NCBI GenBank assembly: GCA_963760985.1
Contig: CAVXFM010000009.1
Span: forward strand, 1 to 64,000
Direction: 5' to 3'
Source of the DNA: JACRDG01 sp963760985
GTDB taxonomy: Bacteria > Desulfobacterota > Desulfomonilia > Desulfomonilales > Desulfomonilaceae
Length of the DNA: 64,000 bases
Part shown: one piece after another, positions 9,900 to 20,864 of the stretch
Layout of the letters: each line of letters starts with the position of its first letter
Position numbering within the stretch: the stretch's first letter is position 1
Program-made: the position numbers and the translations under genes
The notes under the pieces: model-generated
What the model was told of the DNA's origin: nothing
What the model saw: the letters and a program-made list of their open reading frames with translations, nothing else
The model's database searches: none

Positions 9900-12199
9900 T
9901 CACAGGAAGATCGGGATCGGATTGAGTTGTTCCTCAACCGTAGGCTCGCTTAACCACCCCATACTGACAGGGACGTCGTATAGGCGTCCTGGAGCGTAAC
10001 GCGCCCAGAAATGACGCAAGCCTGGCACAATCACCTTAACCACGCTAAGCCCAAGGTCGGCACGAGTCTGGTCGTGCACGAAAGTCTCCAAGCCCCGCTC
10101 GCGCAACATGCTCACGCAGAGGTAAAGGTCTTTCAGCAGATCGTCCGAACTCGTGTCCGGATAATCCTCAAGGCGTTTGACCGGCAGATCGCTCGCTGGG
10201 AGAAGATAAGGCGTGCGAGCCAGCTTTGTCTCCTCGGTAAACCGCTTGAGCAGGGAAAGCTTGCCGTTGTCGTAGAGCAGTTCCGGCGGAAAATCGATGA
10301 TGCCGAGGGACTGAATCATTTCGCTCAACGCGCGTGTCAAAGCTACCCGGGGATCCAGGTGGGCTCCGAAACCGAGGACCGGTCGGTCCGGTCCGTCGCC
10401 TATCTCGGACGAGCACGCGACAAAGACGTGCACGGACAGATCGCTGGAGACATCCAACACCCAGACTCGTCTCCCCGCTGCAGCCATGGACTCCAGAAAT
10501 TGGGAGATCATGGGATCGCGTGTACTCTCCAGTTCCATGGCAGGAAAAGGTATCCGATCTGGACCACCACAGAGCTACAGCATCTCGTTCGATGAGCTCC
10601 AGGAGTCCTTGAAAGATAGCTTCTTCCAGGCACCCGCCTGCCGCTGCGCCGTTTGAGTCCGCAACGCAGAAAGCATTATCTGGATCTTCAACGAATCCAT
10701 AGTAGAGAAAGGCAGTAGGGACCAATTTGCAGACCTTTCCTGACAAGGACCAGACAGGTGACCAGTCGACTGGTCGGGATTCGTCGAATCTCACCGGAAC
10801 CCGCGTGAAGGCACAGCCAAATTGGGCCCACCGGTCGCGGTCTCGGAACTGGTTTTCGCTGAAGAGGAGTAGATCGTTGGGGTGGATGGCTGTCTCTTCG
10901 ACCTGGCTGTAAGGAGTTCGGACCCTGTACTCGGTTCCCCGGAAAATGCCGCTTACCCGTTCGATCGCTTCGCAGAGGCAACTCGTCTGGGCTTGTATGC
11001 GGGTAAGACCTTTTCCTGAACTTGTCCCTGTCCTGAGCCCTTTTTTCAGATCGTCCAATCGTCGAATCCGTCCCACCGACGCGTGGACGGTTCTATAGTA
11101 ACTGACACCCCCGGAGTTCACGGCCTCCGGTTTCTTGAAGCATTCCGGAGTGGTCTCAACCATTGGCGCGGCAATTCCGGTTATCTCGCTCATGAGGTGC
11201 CGGTACTGTTCCAAGATCGTTTCCGGGGGGACTATTCTGTGGCCTCCGTCCAGTCGAAACCTCTTCTTCCGCGATGAGAGGACCCGGTGGACTCGGATGA
11301 GGATCGTCCCTTCCGGAACCTGTGCCGCAGTCAGGACAGTCTTGGAGCTTCACGAGATGATGCGTGGTGAAGGCCAATGTCTCCCAGTCGAATGAGAGGA
11401 TCTTTCCCTTGACCTGAGCAAGGTCGTCCCCTGCCAGGAGACGACTGATCGCTATTGCCGTGATGTTTTGAGCAAGTCCTCTTGACGCGACAGTTCCTCC
11501 CACAGGGTACGTCGCTGCGTTACCGTGCCCGTTTCTAAGCTTGATGAACTCCGCCACCTCCCCGTTGTACCGCAGCCGTTCCTCCAGACAGCGCCAACAG
11601 CCCGTTTCGTGAGGAATAATGAGCGGCCCTATCCACGGCCGAAGTCCGGAGGGTTTCGTGAGTATCCACCGGTGATTGTTTGCCAGCGCCATGCGGTTGA
11701 AATATGCCAGTTGCTCGTCACGGTAATCTCGCGCCACGACGACGGTTATGTCGCGATCTGCGGGATGCGGATCGTTCAATTGCGCGTCGACCACGTGGGG
11801 GACCCCTGAATGTCTCAACAAGTCAACCAGGCGGGACGCGTCCTCACCAGCAGCGACCACAGCCACTCTGGCATTGGCAATTCGCGGGAGAGCGGTATGG
11901 CCGACCTTCCCCATTAATCCCCAAAAGATGGCCTCAGGGGTGTCGTTTCCGTTTGCCTCTTCCGCAAGGCCCAGTCGTTCGAGTTCGGCTATTCCGTAAT
12001 ATATCTCGGCAAGATTGTATCGGTCTGCAAGGGCGTCTGCGATTTCGTCCGAGGATCTGCCCTCTTCCATGGCAGTCAGCAACGAACACAGGAGTTCGCC
12101 GTCCACAATCATCTCGGCGTTTTCGGCCAAGAGAATTGCCGTATCTTTTTCCAGCAATCCGGCCTTATAAAAGTTCTTGAGGCGGGGATTTCTCAGCAT
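9900..12199 (-). pseudogene. E1-like/YcaO fusion cyclodehydratase, copy 1, two frameshifts
   Basis: Homologous throughout to the open copy at 25387-27684. The start ATG 12199 (MLRNPRLKNFYKAGLLEKDT) is chosen by that alignment; a longer ORF from 12331 has no homology. Order: PqqD-like winged helix (about 1-85), E1/ThiF-like domain with zinc Cys pairs (CWRC, CPDC), then YcaO. Frameshifts lie near 11280 (before the RKKRFRLDGGHRIVPPE segment) and near 10547 in a TTTT run (before PAMELESTRDPMIS). The YcaO nucleotide-binding signature is complete here: CLCEAIERVSG, and GGCLEEAIFQGLLELIERDA with all three acidic residues. The C-terminus ends LNPIPIFL, a Pro-rich end typical of azoline-forming YcaO proteins. 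The enzyme would turn Cys/Ser/Thr into azolines with ATP. Confidence 0.9.
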
Positions 12200-12406
12200 G
12201 GAAGCTCCGTCGTCATAGCGGAATGATTCCGTGTGCCACGTCATAGAGTATGTGAGAAGCATGATCAAGTCAAGGCGTCGCGACCGGTTGATCTGTGGCG
12301 TAACATGCGCTATCCTGAGTGCACAGCTCAAGAAGGGCCTCTTGTCTGCTTTGGTGAGGCAAGAGCCATTTGACCGCAGCAGCTTACCAACTCAAGGAGG
12401 AAGATC

Positions 12407-12682
12407 ATGGACGATGCTTTCAAAGGCAAACAGAAGGAATGGGCTACGGTTATCGCAAGGGCCTGGGCGGATGAGGACTTCAAGAGAAGACTGCTGAACA
12501 ACCCCAAAGCGACACTCAAAGAACACGGAATTGATTTTCCAGACCACGTCACGGTCAACCTCACGGAGGGGAAAAAGGACGAGATCAACCTCACCCTGCC
12601 GATCAAACCCGAGGGCATGTCAGGCTCGGTCGAGGCCTTGCAAGAACGCATGCAGCCGGACTGGAGCACCTGCTACGGATGA
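12407..12682 (+). CDS. NHLP-leader RiPP precursor 2 (intact)
   Basis: A 91-residue precursor with an excellent ribosome site (CAAGGAGGAAGATC before ATG 12407). The leader has the shared order: EWATVIARAWADEDFKRRLL, then NNPKATLKEHGIDFPDH, a Val-rich strand, the LTLPIKP linker and SVEALQERM. The remaining tail is only QPDWSTCYG, which holds Ser, Thr and Cys as possible heterocyclisation sites. NHLP leaders direct proteusin and azole-peptide enzymes to the core. No double-glycine cleavage site is visible, so the cleavage point is unknown; alignment of all five precursors suggests the end of the (E)ELxERV/M element. It is divergent from the YcaO copy 1 gene, 207 bases away. Confidence 0.9.
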   Translation: MDDAFKGKQKEWATVIARAWADEDFKRRLLNNPKATLKEHGIDFPDHVTVNLTEGKKDEINLTLPIKPEGMSGSVEALQERMQPDWSTCYG

Positions 12683-12967
12683 TCGGCTGAGGATGCGGGG
12701 GCGGTCTTTGCATTTGGCGCTACACCACCGCGTGGGGCTGAACAGGAACACCGCGGCGGCGAAGGCGTTCGTGTGATCGCGTCTAATGATAGGTCATAAG
12801 TTCTGTGAAGAGCTTTCCATATCTGTGATTCGCGGAGTGGCCGACAAAACGCTGGGCCTTTGGTATCCGGCCGATGCCTGTGGCCCGCCTCCCAGCCAGA
12901 CGTTTTCTTGACGTTTCTTTGGCTTGTGGACGCTGCCGTATCGGCTCATCGTTTCAGGTGACAAAAC

Positions 12968-14491
12968 GTGCGAGTTCTGCTTGTAAACGCTAATACGAGG
13001 GACGATTTAAACGCAGTGGCTCCTATAGGTCCCGCTTACGTTGCCGCCGCGGCAGAGGCGGCAGGCCACCAGGTGAGGATCCTCGATCTGTGTTTTCAAC
13101 CTACCGAGGAGGGTCGCACGGTTGAGGCAATCGAGAGTTTCTCACCTGATGTGGTAGGCGTTTCAGTCCGTAATTTGGATAATGCAAATATGCTTTCTCC
13201 CGAAAGCTATGTTGAGTTTGCCGCTGACTTAACCCAGCGCATAAGAGCCGCTACTTCCGTCCCTCTGGTGGCCGGAGGACCGGCGGTCACGGTGGCACCC
13301 GAAGCCATGGCCACGAAATTAGAAGCTGATTACGTGGTCATTTCCCATGGCGAGCGCCCCTTCGTGCAACTGCTCGATTGTCTGGCACGTGGTGCTTCAC
13401 CGGCTCGAATCCCCGGTGTAGGCATGACCGTGGACGGAGCGTTTCATTTGACGCCACAGGAAGATGTGGATTTCCCTGCCGTACGCCCGGACTTGGGCGG
13501 ATACGTGGACATGGAACCGTATTTGCGTGTCGGCAGCGCCTACGGCGTGCAAACTAAACGGGGATGCCGTAACCGATGCGTCTATTGCACATACGGCAGG
13601 GTTCTCGAGGGTAATCGGATGAGATTGCGATCTCCAAGAGATGTAGTGGACGAAATCGAGGAGATTCACTTCAGACACCGCCCAGGTGCGTTCGAGTTCG
13701 TTGATTCGGTATTCAATGATCCGGTCGAGCACTGCATTGAGATTCTCGAAGAGATCGCCCGCCGGAAGTGGAGTACCCAGTTTAGAGCGATGGGCGTAAG
13801 CCCGAAGCATCTCGACTCCAAGCTCTTGAACCTGATGCAGAGGGTAGGATTCAAGCGATTGTCTATTACGCCGGAATCCGCTTCTCGGACGATGCTGAGG
13901 AATTATCGGAAAGGATTCGATATCGAAGATGTGATTCGCGCTGCCGAGATGCTCAACGAGACCGAGTTTGATACCAAATGGTTCTTCCTGCTGGGCGGGC
14001 CGGGAGAGACGCATCACACATTGGAATCTACGCTGAAATTTGGTCCGACATATCTAGAGAAAAAGAACGGCTCAGGCAGCGCAACAGTCGTCTATTTTCT
14101 CGGCATCCGACTCTACCCTGGAACCGATTTGTGGGACATGGCCGTGAAGCAAGACTTCATACACGAACGCAGCGATCCCCTCATCTCCCAGTGGTATGTT
14201 TCCCCGGAGTTGAACCTCGAGAGAGCGATCAGCCAAATCATTAGATCCGCCCTGGACTACCCCGATACGGTAACAGGTCTTGATGAGCAGTATATGCGGC
14301 TACCTGCAGTGTCCGCGATACTCGGTGATCCTTTCGGTGTTGCCCGTTCTCCGCAGGACCATCTGATGCGAGTTGCGAGACTCATGTCCATGGACGTGGA
14401 TGAAATCGCTCGCAGTTTGCGCAGGCAGCTGGAGCGGCAGGGGTACCATGGCTCTCTGCTGGACAAGCGACCGGTCGGAAGATCGGCTTGA
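12968..14491 (+). CDS. B12-binding domain radical SAM protein (intact)
   Basis: A 507-residue protein starting with GTG 12968 behind an AGGTGA site. An N-terminal cobalamin-binding Rossmann-like domain (MRVLLVNANTRDD, VVGVSVRN, PLVAGGPAVTVAPE) is followed by a radical SAM barrel with the Cys-x3-Cys-x2-Cys motif RGCRNRCVYC at about residues 200-209. The GGPGETHHT loop is also typical. This architecture is used by methyltransferases that attach methyl groups to unactivated carbons, and by other B12 radical enzymes; substrate cannot be read from sequence. It sits between a precursor peptide and the GCWWG-type radical SAM gene on the same strand, so a role in peptide tailoring is likely. No disruption seen. 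Confidence 0.85.
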   Translation: MRVLLVNANTRDDLNAVAPIGPAYVAAAAEAAGHQVRILDLCFQPTEEGRTVEAIESFSPDVVGVSVRNLDNANMLSPESYVEFAADLTQRIRAATSVPLVAGGPAVTVAPEAMATKLEADYVVISHGERPFVQLLDCLARGASPARIPGVGMTVDGAFHLTPQEDVDFPAVRPDLGGYVDMEPYLRVGSAYGVQTKRGCRNRCVYCTYGRVLEGNRMRLRSPRDVVDEIEEIHFRHRPGAFEFVDSVFNDPVEHCIEILEEIARRKWSTQFRAMGVSPKHLDSKLLNLMQRVGFKRLSITPESASRTMLRNYRKGFDIEDVIRAAEMLNETEFDTKWFFLLGGPGETHHTLESTLKFGPTYLEKKNGSGSATVVYFLGIRLYPGTDLWDMAVKQDFIHERSDPLISQWYVSPELNLERAISQIIRSALDYPDTVTGLDEQYMRLPAVSAILGDPFGVARSPQDHLMRVARLMSMDVDEIARSLRRQLERQGYHGSLLDKRPVGRSA

Positions 14492-14579
14492 CGGAAATCC
14501 AATGAGAGTATCGCTTATAGGAAATGCAAGATATTTCGTACTGTTGCTTGCCTCGCTGCAGTGAGATTGAAGAGTGACC

Positions 14580-16550
14580 ATGGAAGTTTGTTTGGTAAGC
14601 ATGCCCCACACGCCTGTAGAAAGGCCCTCCCTTGCCGTCGGCCTGCTTCAGGCGGTTCTTGAGCGGGACGGAATCTCAACGGGTGCGATATACGCCAACA
14701 TACTGTGGTGCGAGAAGACCGGCCTTCACCTGTACAATTTTGCACGACATGGAGAGAACCAATTCGGGGACTGGATCTTTTCCGAGGTCGCCTTTCCCGA
14801 ATTCAAGCCTGACCCTCAGGCTTACCTCAGGCTGATATTCAGTGAGCCAGTCTTGAGACGACTCCGCATCACGAAAGGAGAACTTCCGCAGTTTGTGGCA
14901 GACGTACGCGGGAGAGCCCGCCATTTCATCGACGAAATCGCAGGACAGATCGTTGACGCTTCTCCGTCCATTGTAGGTTGTTCGTCCACGTACGCTGCAC
15001 ACGTATCCTCCCTCGCTCTACTCAGGCGTATCCGTGAGTTGGCACCCCACATTGTCACCATGATGGGCGGAGCTAACTGCGAGTCCGTGATGGGTTTGAC
15101 CACCCATGAGCATTTCCCTTGGGTGGATTATGTCGTTTCCGGCGAAGCGGACGGCATCATTGCCGATCTTGTAAAGGCCATTCGGCACGATGGGCGGCAT
15201 GTCGGTCTCGCGGAACTCCCTCGTGGGGTATTCGCTCCCATCCATCGGATCCGCGGGTACGCGGCCATTCGCGGGAACCCGCCGCGCGCAGTCACAGAGC
15301 CGCTTGCCAACATGCCGACCCCGAACTACGATGATTATTTCGAGGCTCTCAACAATGCCCCGATGCTGGGACAAATAGTGCATCCAGGGATGCCCGTCGA
15401 GGGATCCAGGGGTTGCTGGTGGGGCGCGAAGCGACAGTGCGTTTTCTGCGGGTTAAACGGCGCATCCATGAAATTCAGGCATAGACCTCCGGAGGAGGTT
15501 CTGAATGACCTGAACTCTTTACGGGAACGCTATGGTGTAAACCAATTCGGCTTCACGGATAATATTCTCAACCCTCAGTGGTTCATGTCTCTTTTTCCGA
15601 GGTTGCGCGAGCTGGAGGCACCCTTTTCCATAGCCTGTGAGACCTCTCCCGCTCTCACAAAGCGCCAGATCAGCATCATGACCGATGCGGGGGTGAACTG
15701 GCTCCAACCGGGAATGGAAAGCCTTCACCCCGGAACCCTGGCCCTCCTCAACAAGGGTACCAAGGCATGGTTAAATGTTCGATTTCTGAAATGGTGCCTC
15801 TACTATGGGATCTACGTCTATTGGTTTCTCTTAGATGATGTACCGGGTCAAGATGACGAGTGGTACTCGGAGACCCAAAAGCTGATTCCAGCGCTTTATC
15901 ATCTGTCGCCACCGAGGCTGTTCAACTCCGTACTGTTTGCCAGGCATAGCATGTATCATACTGATCCCGACCGATACGGGCTCCGTCTGACCCCCTCTCC
16001 AGGCTATTCCGTCACCTATCCCTTGTCTGAGGAAAGGCTGAAGACGATAGCGTATCTTTTCATCAACGAACGCCCAGGAATGGAAGATCAGAAAAACGAA
16101 ATCCGGGAGATCAGGCGCAAAGCACTTCTCGACGTGCTCGTGGAATGGACCCGGCTCTTTCACTCAAACGATCGCCCGGTGCTCCAGGTATCGGACACGG
16201 GAACCGAGCTCCATGTCCGAGATACTCGTCCTGCAACCGCTGAACAATCGTTCCGTCTATCTGCGAGTGAGCGGACAATCTACCTCGCGTGCGAGGATGG
16301 AATCAGGCCCGAAACCCTCCACAGACAACTCAGCGCAGAGGGGCGGTCGAAATCAGAAATCGAGGATGCCACAATCTCTCTAAGAGACAGGAGATTGTTG
16401 GTCTATCTTGACAATCATCTTCTGTCGCTGGGAACTCCGGAACCTCTCAGGGCGGTACCTCAGACCATCCGGCACTCCTGTGGACACATTGATGAGGCCT
16501 TATACGACGCTCTCCTGTACCTCCGAGAGGGCTCGAATCAGCCGTTTTGA
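14580..16550 (+). CDS. RiPP-maturation radical SAM protein of the GCWWG type (intact)
   Basis: The only intact member of its group here, about 656 residues. Domains in order: B12-binding-type N-terminal domain (VSMPHTPVERPSLAVG, VGCSSTYAAH, VDYVVSGEADG), then a radical SAM domain with GCWWGAKRQCVFC (Cys-x7-Cys-x2-Cys), a GMESLHPGTLALLNKG segment, and a C-terminal extension of about 150 residues. The family is the RiPP maturation radical SAM group that includes C-methyltransferases of proteusin and bottromycin-type pathways. An in-frame GTG at 14574 is an alternative start, but ATG 14580 aligns with the broken paralogue at 5154. It follows the other B12 radical SAM gene by 88 bases and probably shares its transcript. 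Confidence 0.9.
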   Translation: MEVCLVSMPHTPVERPSLAVGLLQAVLERDGISTGAIYANILWCEKTGLHLYNFARHGENQFGDWIFSEVAFPEFKPDPQAYLRLIFSEPVLRRLRITKGELPQFVADVRGRARHFIDEIAGQIVDASPSIVGCSSTYAAHVSSLALLRRIRELAPHIVTMMGGANCESVMGLTTHEHFPWVDYVVSGEADGIIADLVKAIRHDGRHVGLAELPRGVFAPIHRIRGYAAIRGNPPRAVTEPLANMPTPNYDDYFEALNNAPMLGQIVHPGMPVEGSRGCWWGAKRQCVFCGLNGASMKFRHRPPEEVLNDLNSLRERYGVNQFGFTDNILNPQWFMSLFPRLRELEAPFSIACETSPALTKRQISIMTDAGVNWLQPGMESLHPGTLALLNKGTKAWLNVRFLKWCLYYGIYVYWFLLDDVPGQDDEWYSETQKLIPALYHLSPPRLFNSVLFARHSMYHTDPDRYGLRLTPSPGYSVTYPLSEERLKTIAYLFINERPGMEDQKNEIREIRRKALLDVLVEWTRLFHSNDRPVLQVSDTGTELHVRDTRPATAEQSFRLSASERTIYLACEDGIRPETLHRQLSAEGRSKSEIEDATISLRDRRLLVYLDNHLLSLGTPEPLRAVPQTIRHSCGHIDEALYDALLYLREGSNQPF

Positions 16551-16881
16551 CTGGTGGAACACCTCGGCCGACCGGTAGCAGCCTCCTCTGCGGATATCAA
16601 TCCATTACTATTCCCATCGAAGTGGGTGAACCCCGAGGAAAGATATCTCCGAACATGGCCGGACAGCGTACCGGTTGCCGGACCAGTACCTAAGCGTCAA
16701 TGGTCCGATAGCTCGCGGGGGTGCCCAGATACCCGAAATCGAAATGCCGAGTGTCGATCTAAGGTCTCATTGCGGGGAGGTTGCCACTAAAATCAGTTAA
16801 TGAAAACAGTTCGTTGTTCGTAGAGAGTCACCAGTCTTTGTACCCGGCGAGCTCCAGCAATTAGCCACATGGTTTTGCGTC
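16551..16881. other. Gene-free stretch before the IS66 element
   Basis: About 330 bases between a radical SAM stop and the left target-site copy of the IS66 element. No convincing ORF, precursor-peptide fragment, terminator or promoter was recognised. Confidence 0.45.
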
Positions 16882-16889
16882 CTTCCACG

Positions 16890-18481
16890 GTAAGCGTTCA
16901 GCGCGATCCCCCCGCTGGGGTTGATGTTGAAGGTTTAGTCGGTTTGGGGGGTTGTTTAGTCGTGCGATATCGCGCACGTTTTTCATACCCTATTGACAAG
17001 ATCTTAGGAATGGGGTTTGGCTCTTCCCCATGACCAGGGAAGAAGCCACAGCACTGGTATACGGGAATCCTGAAGCCGCAGTTGATCTGATCCTGCAGCT
17101 CGTGGAGACTATCGGGCTTCTCACCGCGCGAGTCGTTGAGCTGGAGCGCAAGGTTGCTCTGCTCACGAGAGACTCTTCCAATTCTTCGAAACCTCCCTCG
17201 TCGGATGGACCTACTGCAAAACCCAAGCCGCGTCCTCCGATGAAATCCAAGAAGCGCAAAGCTGGTGGTCAACCAGGTCACAAAGGTTCTACCAGGAAGT
17301 TGGTTCCGGCTGAAGACGTCAATCGAGTCATCCCGGTATTTCCCGATTCCTGCGTTGGATGCGGTGCGGTTCTCACGCAGGATTCCGATTGCTCATCCGG
17401 CAAGTATTGGCGTCATCAGGTCATTGATATTCCGGAGCCCAAACCGGAAGTCACCGAATTTCAGCTTCAGTGGAAGCGGTGCTCCTGCGGAACGGAAAAC
17501 TGGGGCAAGATCCCGCATGCGGCGCGATCAGGTTTCGGGCCCAGGCTCACGGCATTTCTTGCCCATCTGACAGGGCTTCACCGAGTGACACGTCGGGGCT
17601 GTCAGGAAATCGCCAAAACCATTTTCGGGATAGACATCTGCCTGGGATCTGTCTGCAAGCTTCATCAGGAGGTCTCGCAATCCTTGGCACCCGCCCATGA
17701 AAAGGCCAGGCAGGCCCTGCCGGAACAGCCGGTCCTCAACATCGACGAGACCGGATGGAAGACGCAAGGCGAAGGACGCTGGCTGTGGGTTGTGGTCGCC
17801 CCTGCTTACGAGGTACTTCCATGTGGCTGCATCCCGGGGCGCAAAGGTCCTCAGGGAGATTCTGGGCGATGCATACAGGGGAATTCTCTGTTCGGACATG
17901 TACTCGGCGTACAAGGCGTTTCACAATGGCGTCCGACAATTCTGCTGGTCCCACATCATCAGAGCCATCAAGGGAATCAAACATGCCTGCAGAAGCCCTG
18001 GTGGGGTGAGATTCTCCAAGTGGATGCTTTCCGAGACAGGCCGAATGTTCGCCTTGTGGCATGCATTCAAGGACGGCTATTTGGACCGGCAGACCCTCGT
18101 CCGAAAATCGGTCCCCATACGAAGTCGAATGAGCAGGTGCCTGCAGCTGCACTGCACCAACTCGGACTTCGATGTGGCCAAAATGGCAAAGAGCCTGCTC
18201 AAGCACTGGCATGGACTGTTCACCTTTCTCGAACACGAAGGCGTTGAACCCACCAACAACGCAGCAGAGAGCGCAATACGTCCTGCCGTACAGTGGCGGA
18301 AAATCTGCTTCGGCAATCAGTCCGAAGAAGGGGAACTCCTCACTGCCCGGCTCTTGACAGCCGAAAGATCATGTATCCGTCAGGGACGGAATGCCTTCCA
18401 TTACCTGGTCGACTCGATAAATGCATACCGCAGCAGTCTTCCCGGACCGTCCTTATGTCTGCCTTCGTGCTGAACGCTTAC
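16890..18481 (+). mobile_element. IS66-family insertion sequence, complete, with 8-bp target duplication
   Basis: The element is 1592 bases long. Its left end is GTAAGCGTTCAGCGCGA and its right end is the inverse GTAAGCGTTCAGCACGA, one mismatch in 17 bases; IS66 ends characteristically begin GTAAGC. It is flanked on both sides by the exact 8-mer CTTCCACG (16882-16889 and 18482-18489), the duplication length expected for IS66. It carries only the tnpC-type transposase, with no tnpA or tnpB, as in the single-ORF IS66 subgroup. The preserved duplication shows a simple, fairly recent insertion into a non-coding part of the RiPP locus. Confidence 0.95.
17030..18473 (+). pseudogene. IS66 transposase (TnpC-type), one frameshift
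   Basis: The frame from ATG 17030 has the coiled-coil leader (ARVVELERKVALL), the signature SSNSSKPPSSDGP, zinc-binding Cys pairs (CVGCG and CSCG) and the first catalytic Asp in VLNIDETGW. A shift near 17808 moves it to another frame, which contains YFHVAASRGAKVL, the second Asp in LCSDMYSAYKAF, and GVEPTNNAAESAIRP with the catalytic Glu in NNAAE, ending at 18473. With one base corrected it is about 480 residues, normal for the family. Whether the shift is real or a sequencing error cannot be told. The antisense ORFs are shadows. Confidence 0.9.
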
Positions 18482-18489
18482 CTTCCACG

Positions 18490-19024
18490 AACGCTTGACG
18501 AAACAAAGAGACATACACTCGTGTTCACATAATTATGAGGCCGCATGCTGCGCCTAAACAGGACGATATCCACTCGGTCGCTCAGTTCCGGCTCGGTTCA
18601 CTAAGTTGGCAAAACAGGCCCTTTCTCGGCACGAGTCTCTTTCGCGAAAGACTTGGTCCCGACCAATGTTTTTGAGCTGGTTCACTTCGCGTCGACACGC
18701 CGCACGTGAGGCGGGTAGGTGTACCATTTGAGGACGGAATCGCCGGGTGGGCGGGAAAAGGTTCACGAATCGTGCCTGACCTATCAGGATTCCATGACCA
18801 CGCTGTATATGGATTCCGCCTTTCGTCGGATGTTCTGTGAGATCTGCCGGATGGTCACCGGGCGTCGGATTTCAAGACCTCCGGGGACCGGTACCGTCGG
18901 TTGTCCACCTTGGGCTTAGCTCAAGGCTCATAGAGGCAATCTTGGGTTGACTCATCAGGAATCGGTGGGTATTCTGACCATCAAAGTGCCCAATCTATAA
19001 GTTTGGGAGAGGAGGAGCGCTGCT
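18490..19024. other. Gene-free stretch upstream of precursor 3
   Basis: About 530 bases following the right target duplication of the IS66 element. A 66-codon ORF at 18719-18919 has no supporting motif or clear ribosome site. The last bases hold the AGAGGAGGAGC ribosome site of the next peptide gene. Nothing else was recognised. Confidence 0.45.
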
Positions 19025-19312
19025 GTGCAAGGAGCGTTCCTAGACAAGGAGAAAGAATGGGCGCGCGTCATTGCTCAGGCATGGGTCGATGAGGAATTCA
19101 AGAAAAGACTGCTCGCTGACCCGAAGGGAGTGCTGAAAAAAGAAGGAATTGAGCTCCCCGAGAACCTCAAGGTAAATATCACCGAGGCCAAAGAGGACGA
19201 GCTTGACCTGACATTGCCGCTGTAGCCAACAGATCTCCCGATGTCGGTGGAGGGACTGCACGCGAGAATTCCGTTTCAGTGTGTTGTGACAACCGGTATT
19301 GAAGCGGCTTGA
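19025..19312 (+). pseudogene. NHLP-leader RiPP precursor 3, with an in-frame TAG before the core
   Basis: A GTG start at 19025 is preceded by GAGAGGAGGAGC. The leader is complete: EWARVIAQAWVDEEFKKRLL, then ADPKGVLKKEGIELPENLKV, then ELDLTLPL. A TAG at 19223-19225 then stops translation at residue 67. The stop lies exactly where the other precursors have Lys in the LPxKP linker (AAG to TAG). Past it the same frame continues with the expected MSVEGLHARI element and a tail PFQCVVTTGIEAA ending at a TGA at 19310-19312. The tail has one Cys and two Thr. As written the gene makes a leader without a core, which could still bind enzymes. The epimerase gene follows 89 bases later. Confidence 0.8.
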
Positions 19313-19401
19313 GGATTAGGAGAGGGAACCCGGCTTGAGAATGGGCGGTCATGTTTTTCGGATGAGCTACATGCAGCTCTCGTGTCTGAAGAGGTGATTC
19401 G

Positions 19402-20851
19402 GTGACGAATCTTGAAGATCTTTCGGTTCAATCGGCTCTTAGCTTCCAAGGGTTTGAGGGCTGGACTCGCGCAGACCTCGGAATCGTGGCCCACGTGAAG
19501 CGGTTTTTGGAAAGCCTCGTCGGCGACCCTGAATTCCGCGAACAATTGAAGAGCACGCCGGGCGACTGTCGCTCGATCGCCGCATCTCGCGGTATCGGCA
19601 TAGACCCGATGGAACTGGCCTGCTACTGGCGAGACGACCTCAGCCTCGCAGTCGAGGACGAGGAACTGCGATCCACATCCGTGGGAAGACTGTGGGCTGC
19701 CTATTCGGAGCATGTGAAGGCAGCGGTGACGTCCTGGAACGAAGAAATACAGAGGACTGTGAGTGATAAGCGGTTCCGAGGGTGGATCTTTAGACAGAGG
19801 GAACGATACAAAGGGGCGTTTCTTGACTCTGACCATTATCCGTTTTCAATCGTATCGTTTGAGCTATCCAAGGGTTGCTCTGTGAACTGCTGGTTCTGTG
19901 GACTCGGTGCGAGCAAACTGGAAGGGGTATTCTCTTACACGGCTGAAAATGCGGAACTTTGGTGCGGCGTGCTCAGCGAAGTGTACCGACATATTCGGCC
20001 CCGCCACCAAAAGCGGACTCTGCTATACGGCCACGGAGCCGCTCGATAATCCAGACTATCTCGCATTTCTTGATGCCTTTGGGGACATCGTGGGAGCGAT
20101 TCCACGTACCACCACCGCCCTGGCATTGAGAGATCCGAATAGGACCCGTAAGCTGCTCGCTCAAGCCTTGTCTATGTGCCCGGTGCCGGGTATCCCTTGC
20201 AGGTTCTCGACTCTTTCGGTGAGTGAGTTACGCAGAATTCACAAGGCTTTCTCTGCTGAGGAGTTGTTGCTTGTTCCATTGCGCCAGCAGCAGAAAGGTT
20301 CGTTGGAGCCCAAGGTTTCGTCAGGCCGGCTGCGGGAGCTTCGCCGTTCCAAAGAGAGCCCTGCCGAGGAACAGTCCGATCATCCGGATCAGGAAAGCAT
20401 ATGCTGCCTTACCGGTTTTCTGGTCAACATGGTCGACGGAACCATAAAGCTTATCAGCCCGCACAGTGCGTCCGACCGCAGGCCTCTCGGTTATCGCATC
20501 CACTTCGAATGCAATTTCTCGACTGCCGAGGAGTTTGGCGCGGCTGTGAGGAAAGCAATTGAAGATTGCATGCCTGGCAGCCTTCGTCTCAATCAGGTCG
20601 TGTTGTTTCGACGGGACCTGACCTATGAGAGGATCTCGAACGGATTCCGTCTGACTTCTCCCACCATGTCCCACACGGCCGAAGGCAGAGCGATTTTCGG
20701 TCTTGTCGGGGACCGGATACAGGAGGGTAACAGCACCTTGGCCGAGATTATTGACGTCGCCCAGGAGGAAGCCGAATACACCTCAGTCGTTCAGACCCTC
20801 AATGTGTTGTTCAACCAAGGACTTTTGGAAGAGGACATTGAGGGACACTGA
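19402..20851 (+). pseudogene. PoyD-like radical SAM peptide epimerase, one frameshift
   Basis: The start GTG 19402 follows GAAGAGGTGATTC. The first frame has an N-terminal helical region and the cluster motif ELSKGCSVNCWFCG (Cys-x3-Cys-x2-Cys). A shift near 19990 leads to the second frame: FGPATKSGLCYTATEPLDNP, the TTTALALRDPNRTRKLL segment, and TLSVSELRRIHKAFSAEELL. These blocks recall the family named radical SAM RiPP maturation amino acid epimerase, to which PoyD and OspD belong, which converts L- to D-residues in proteusin cores. C-terminal CLTGFLVNMVDGTIKLISPH and a winged-helix end also fit. Total about 482 residues when corrected. It lies between precursors 3 and 4, so these are its likely substrates. 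Confidence 0.85.
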
Positions 20852-20864
20852 GAACAACACCAGG

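Noticed and set aside
18719..18919. Small ORF between IS66 and precursor 3
   Set aside because: No ribosome site and no similarity to the leader peptides; kept as unexplained sequence.
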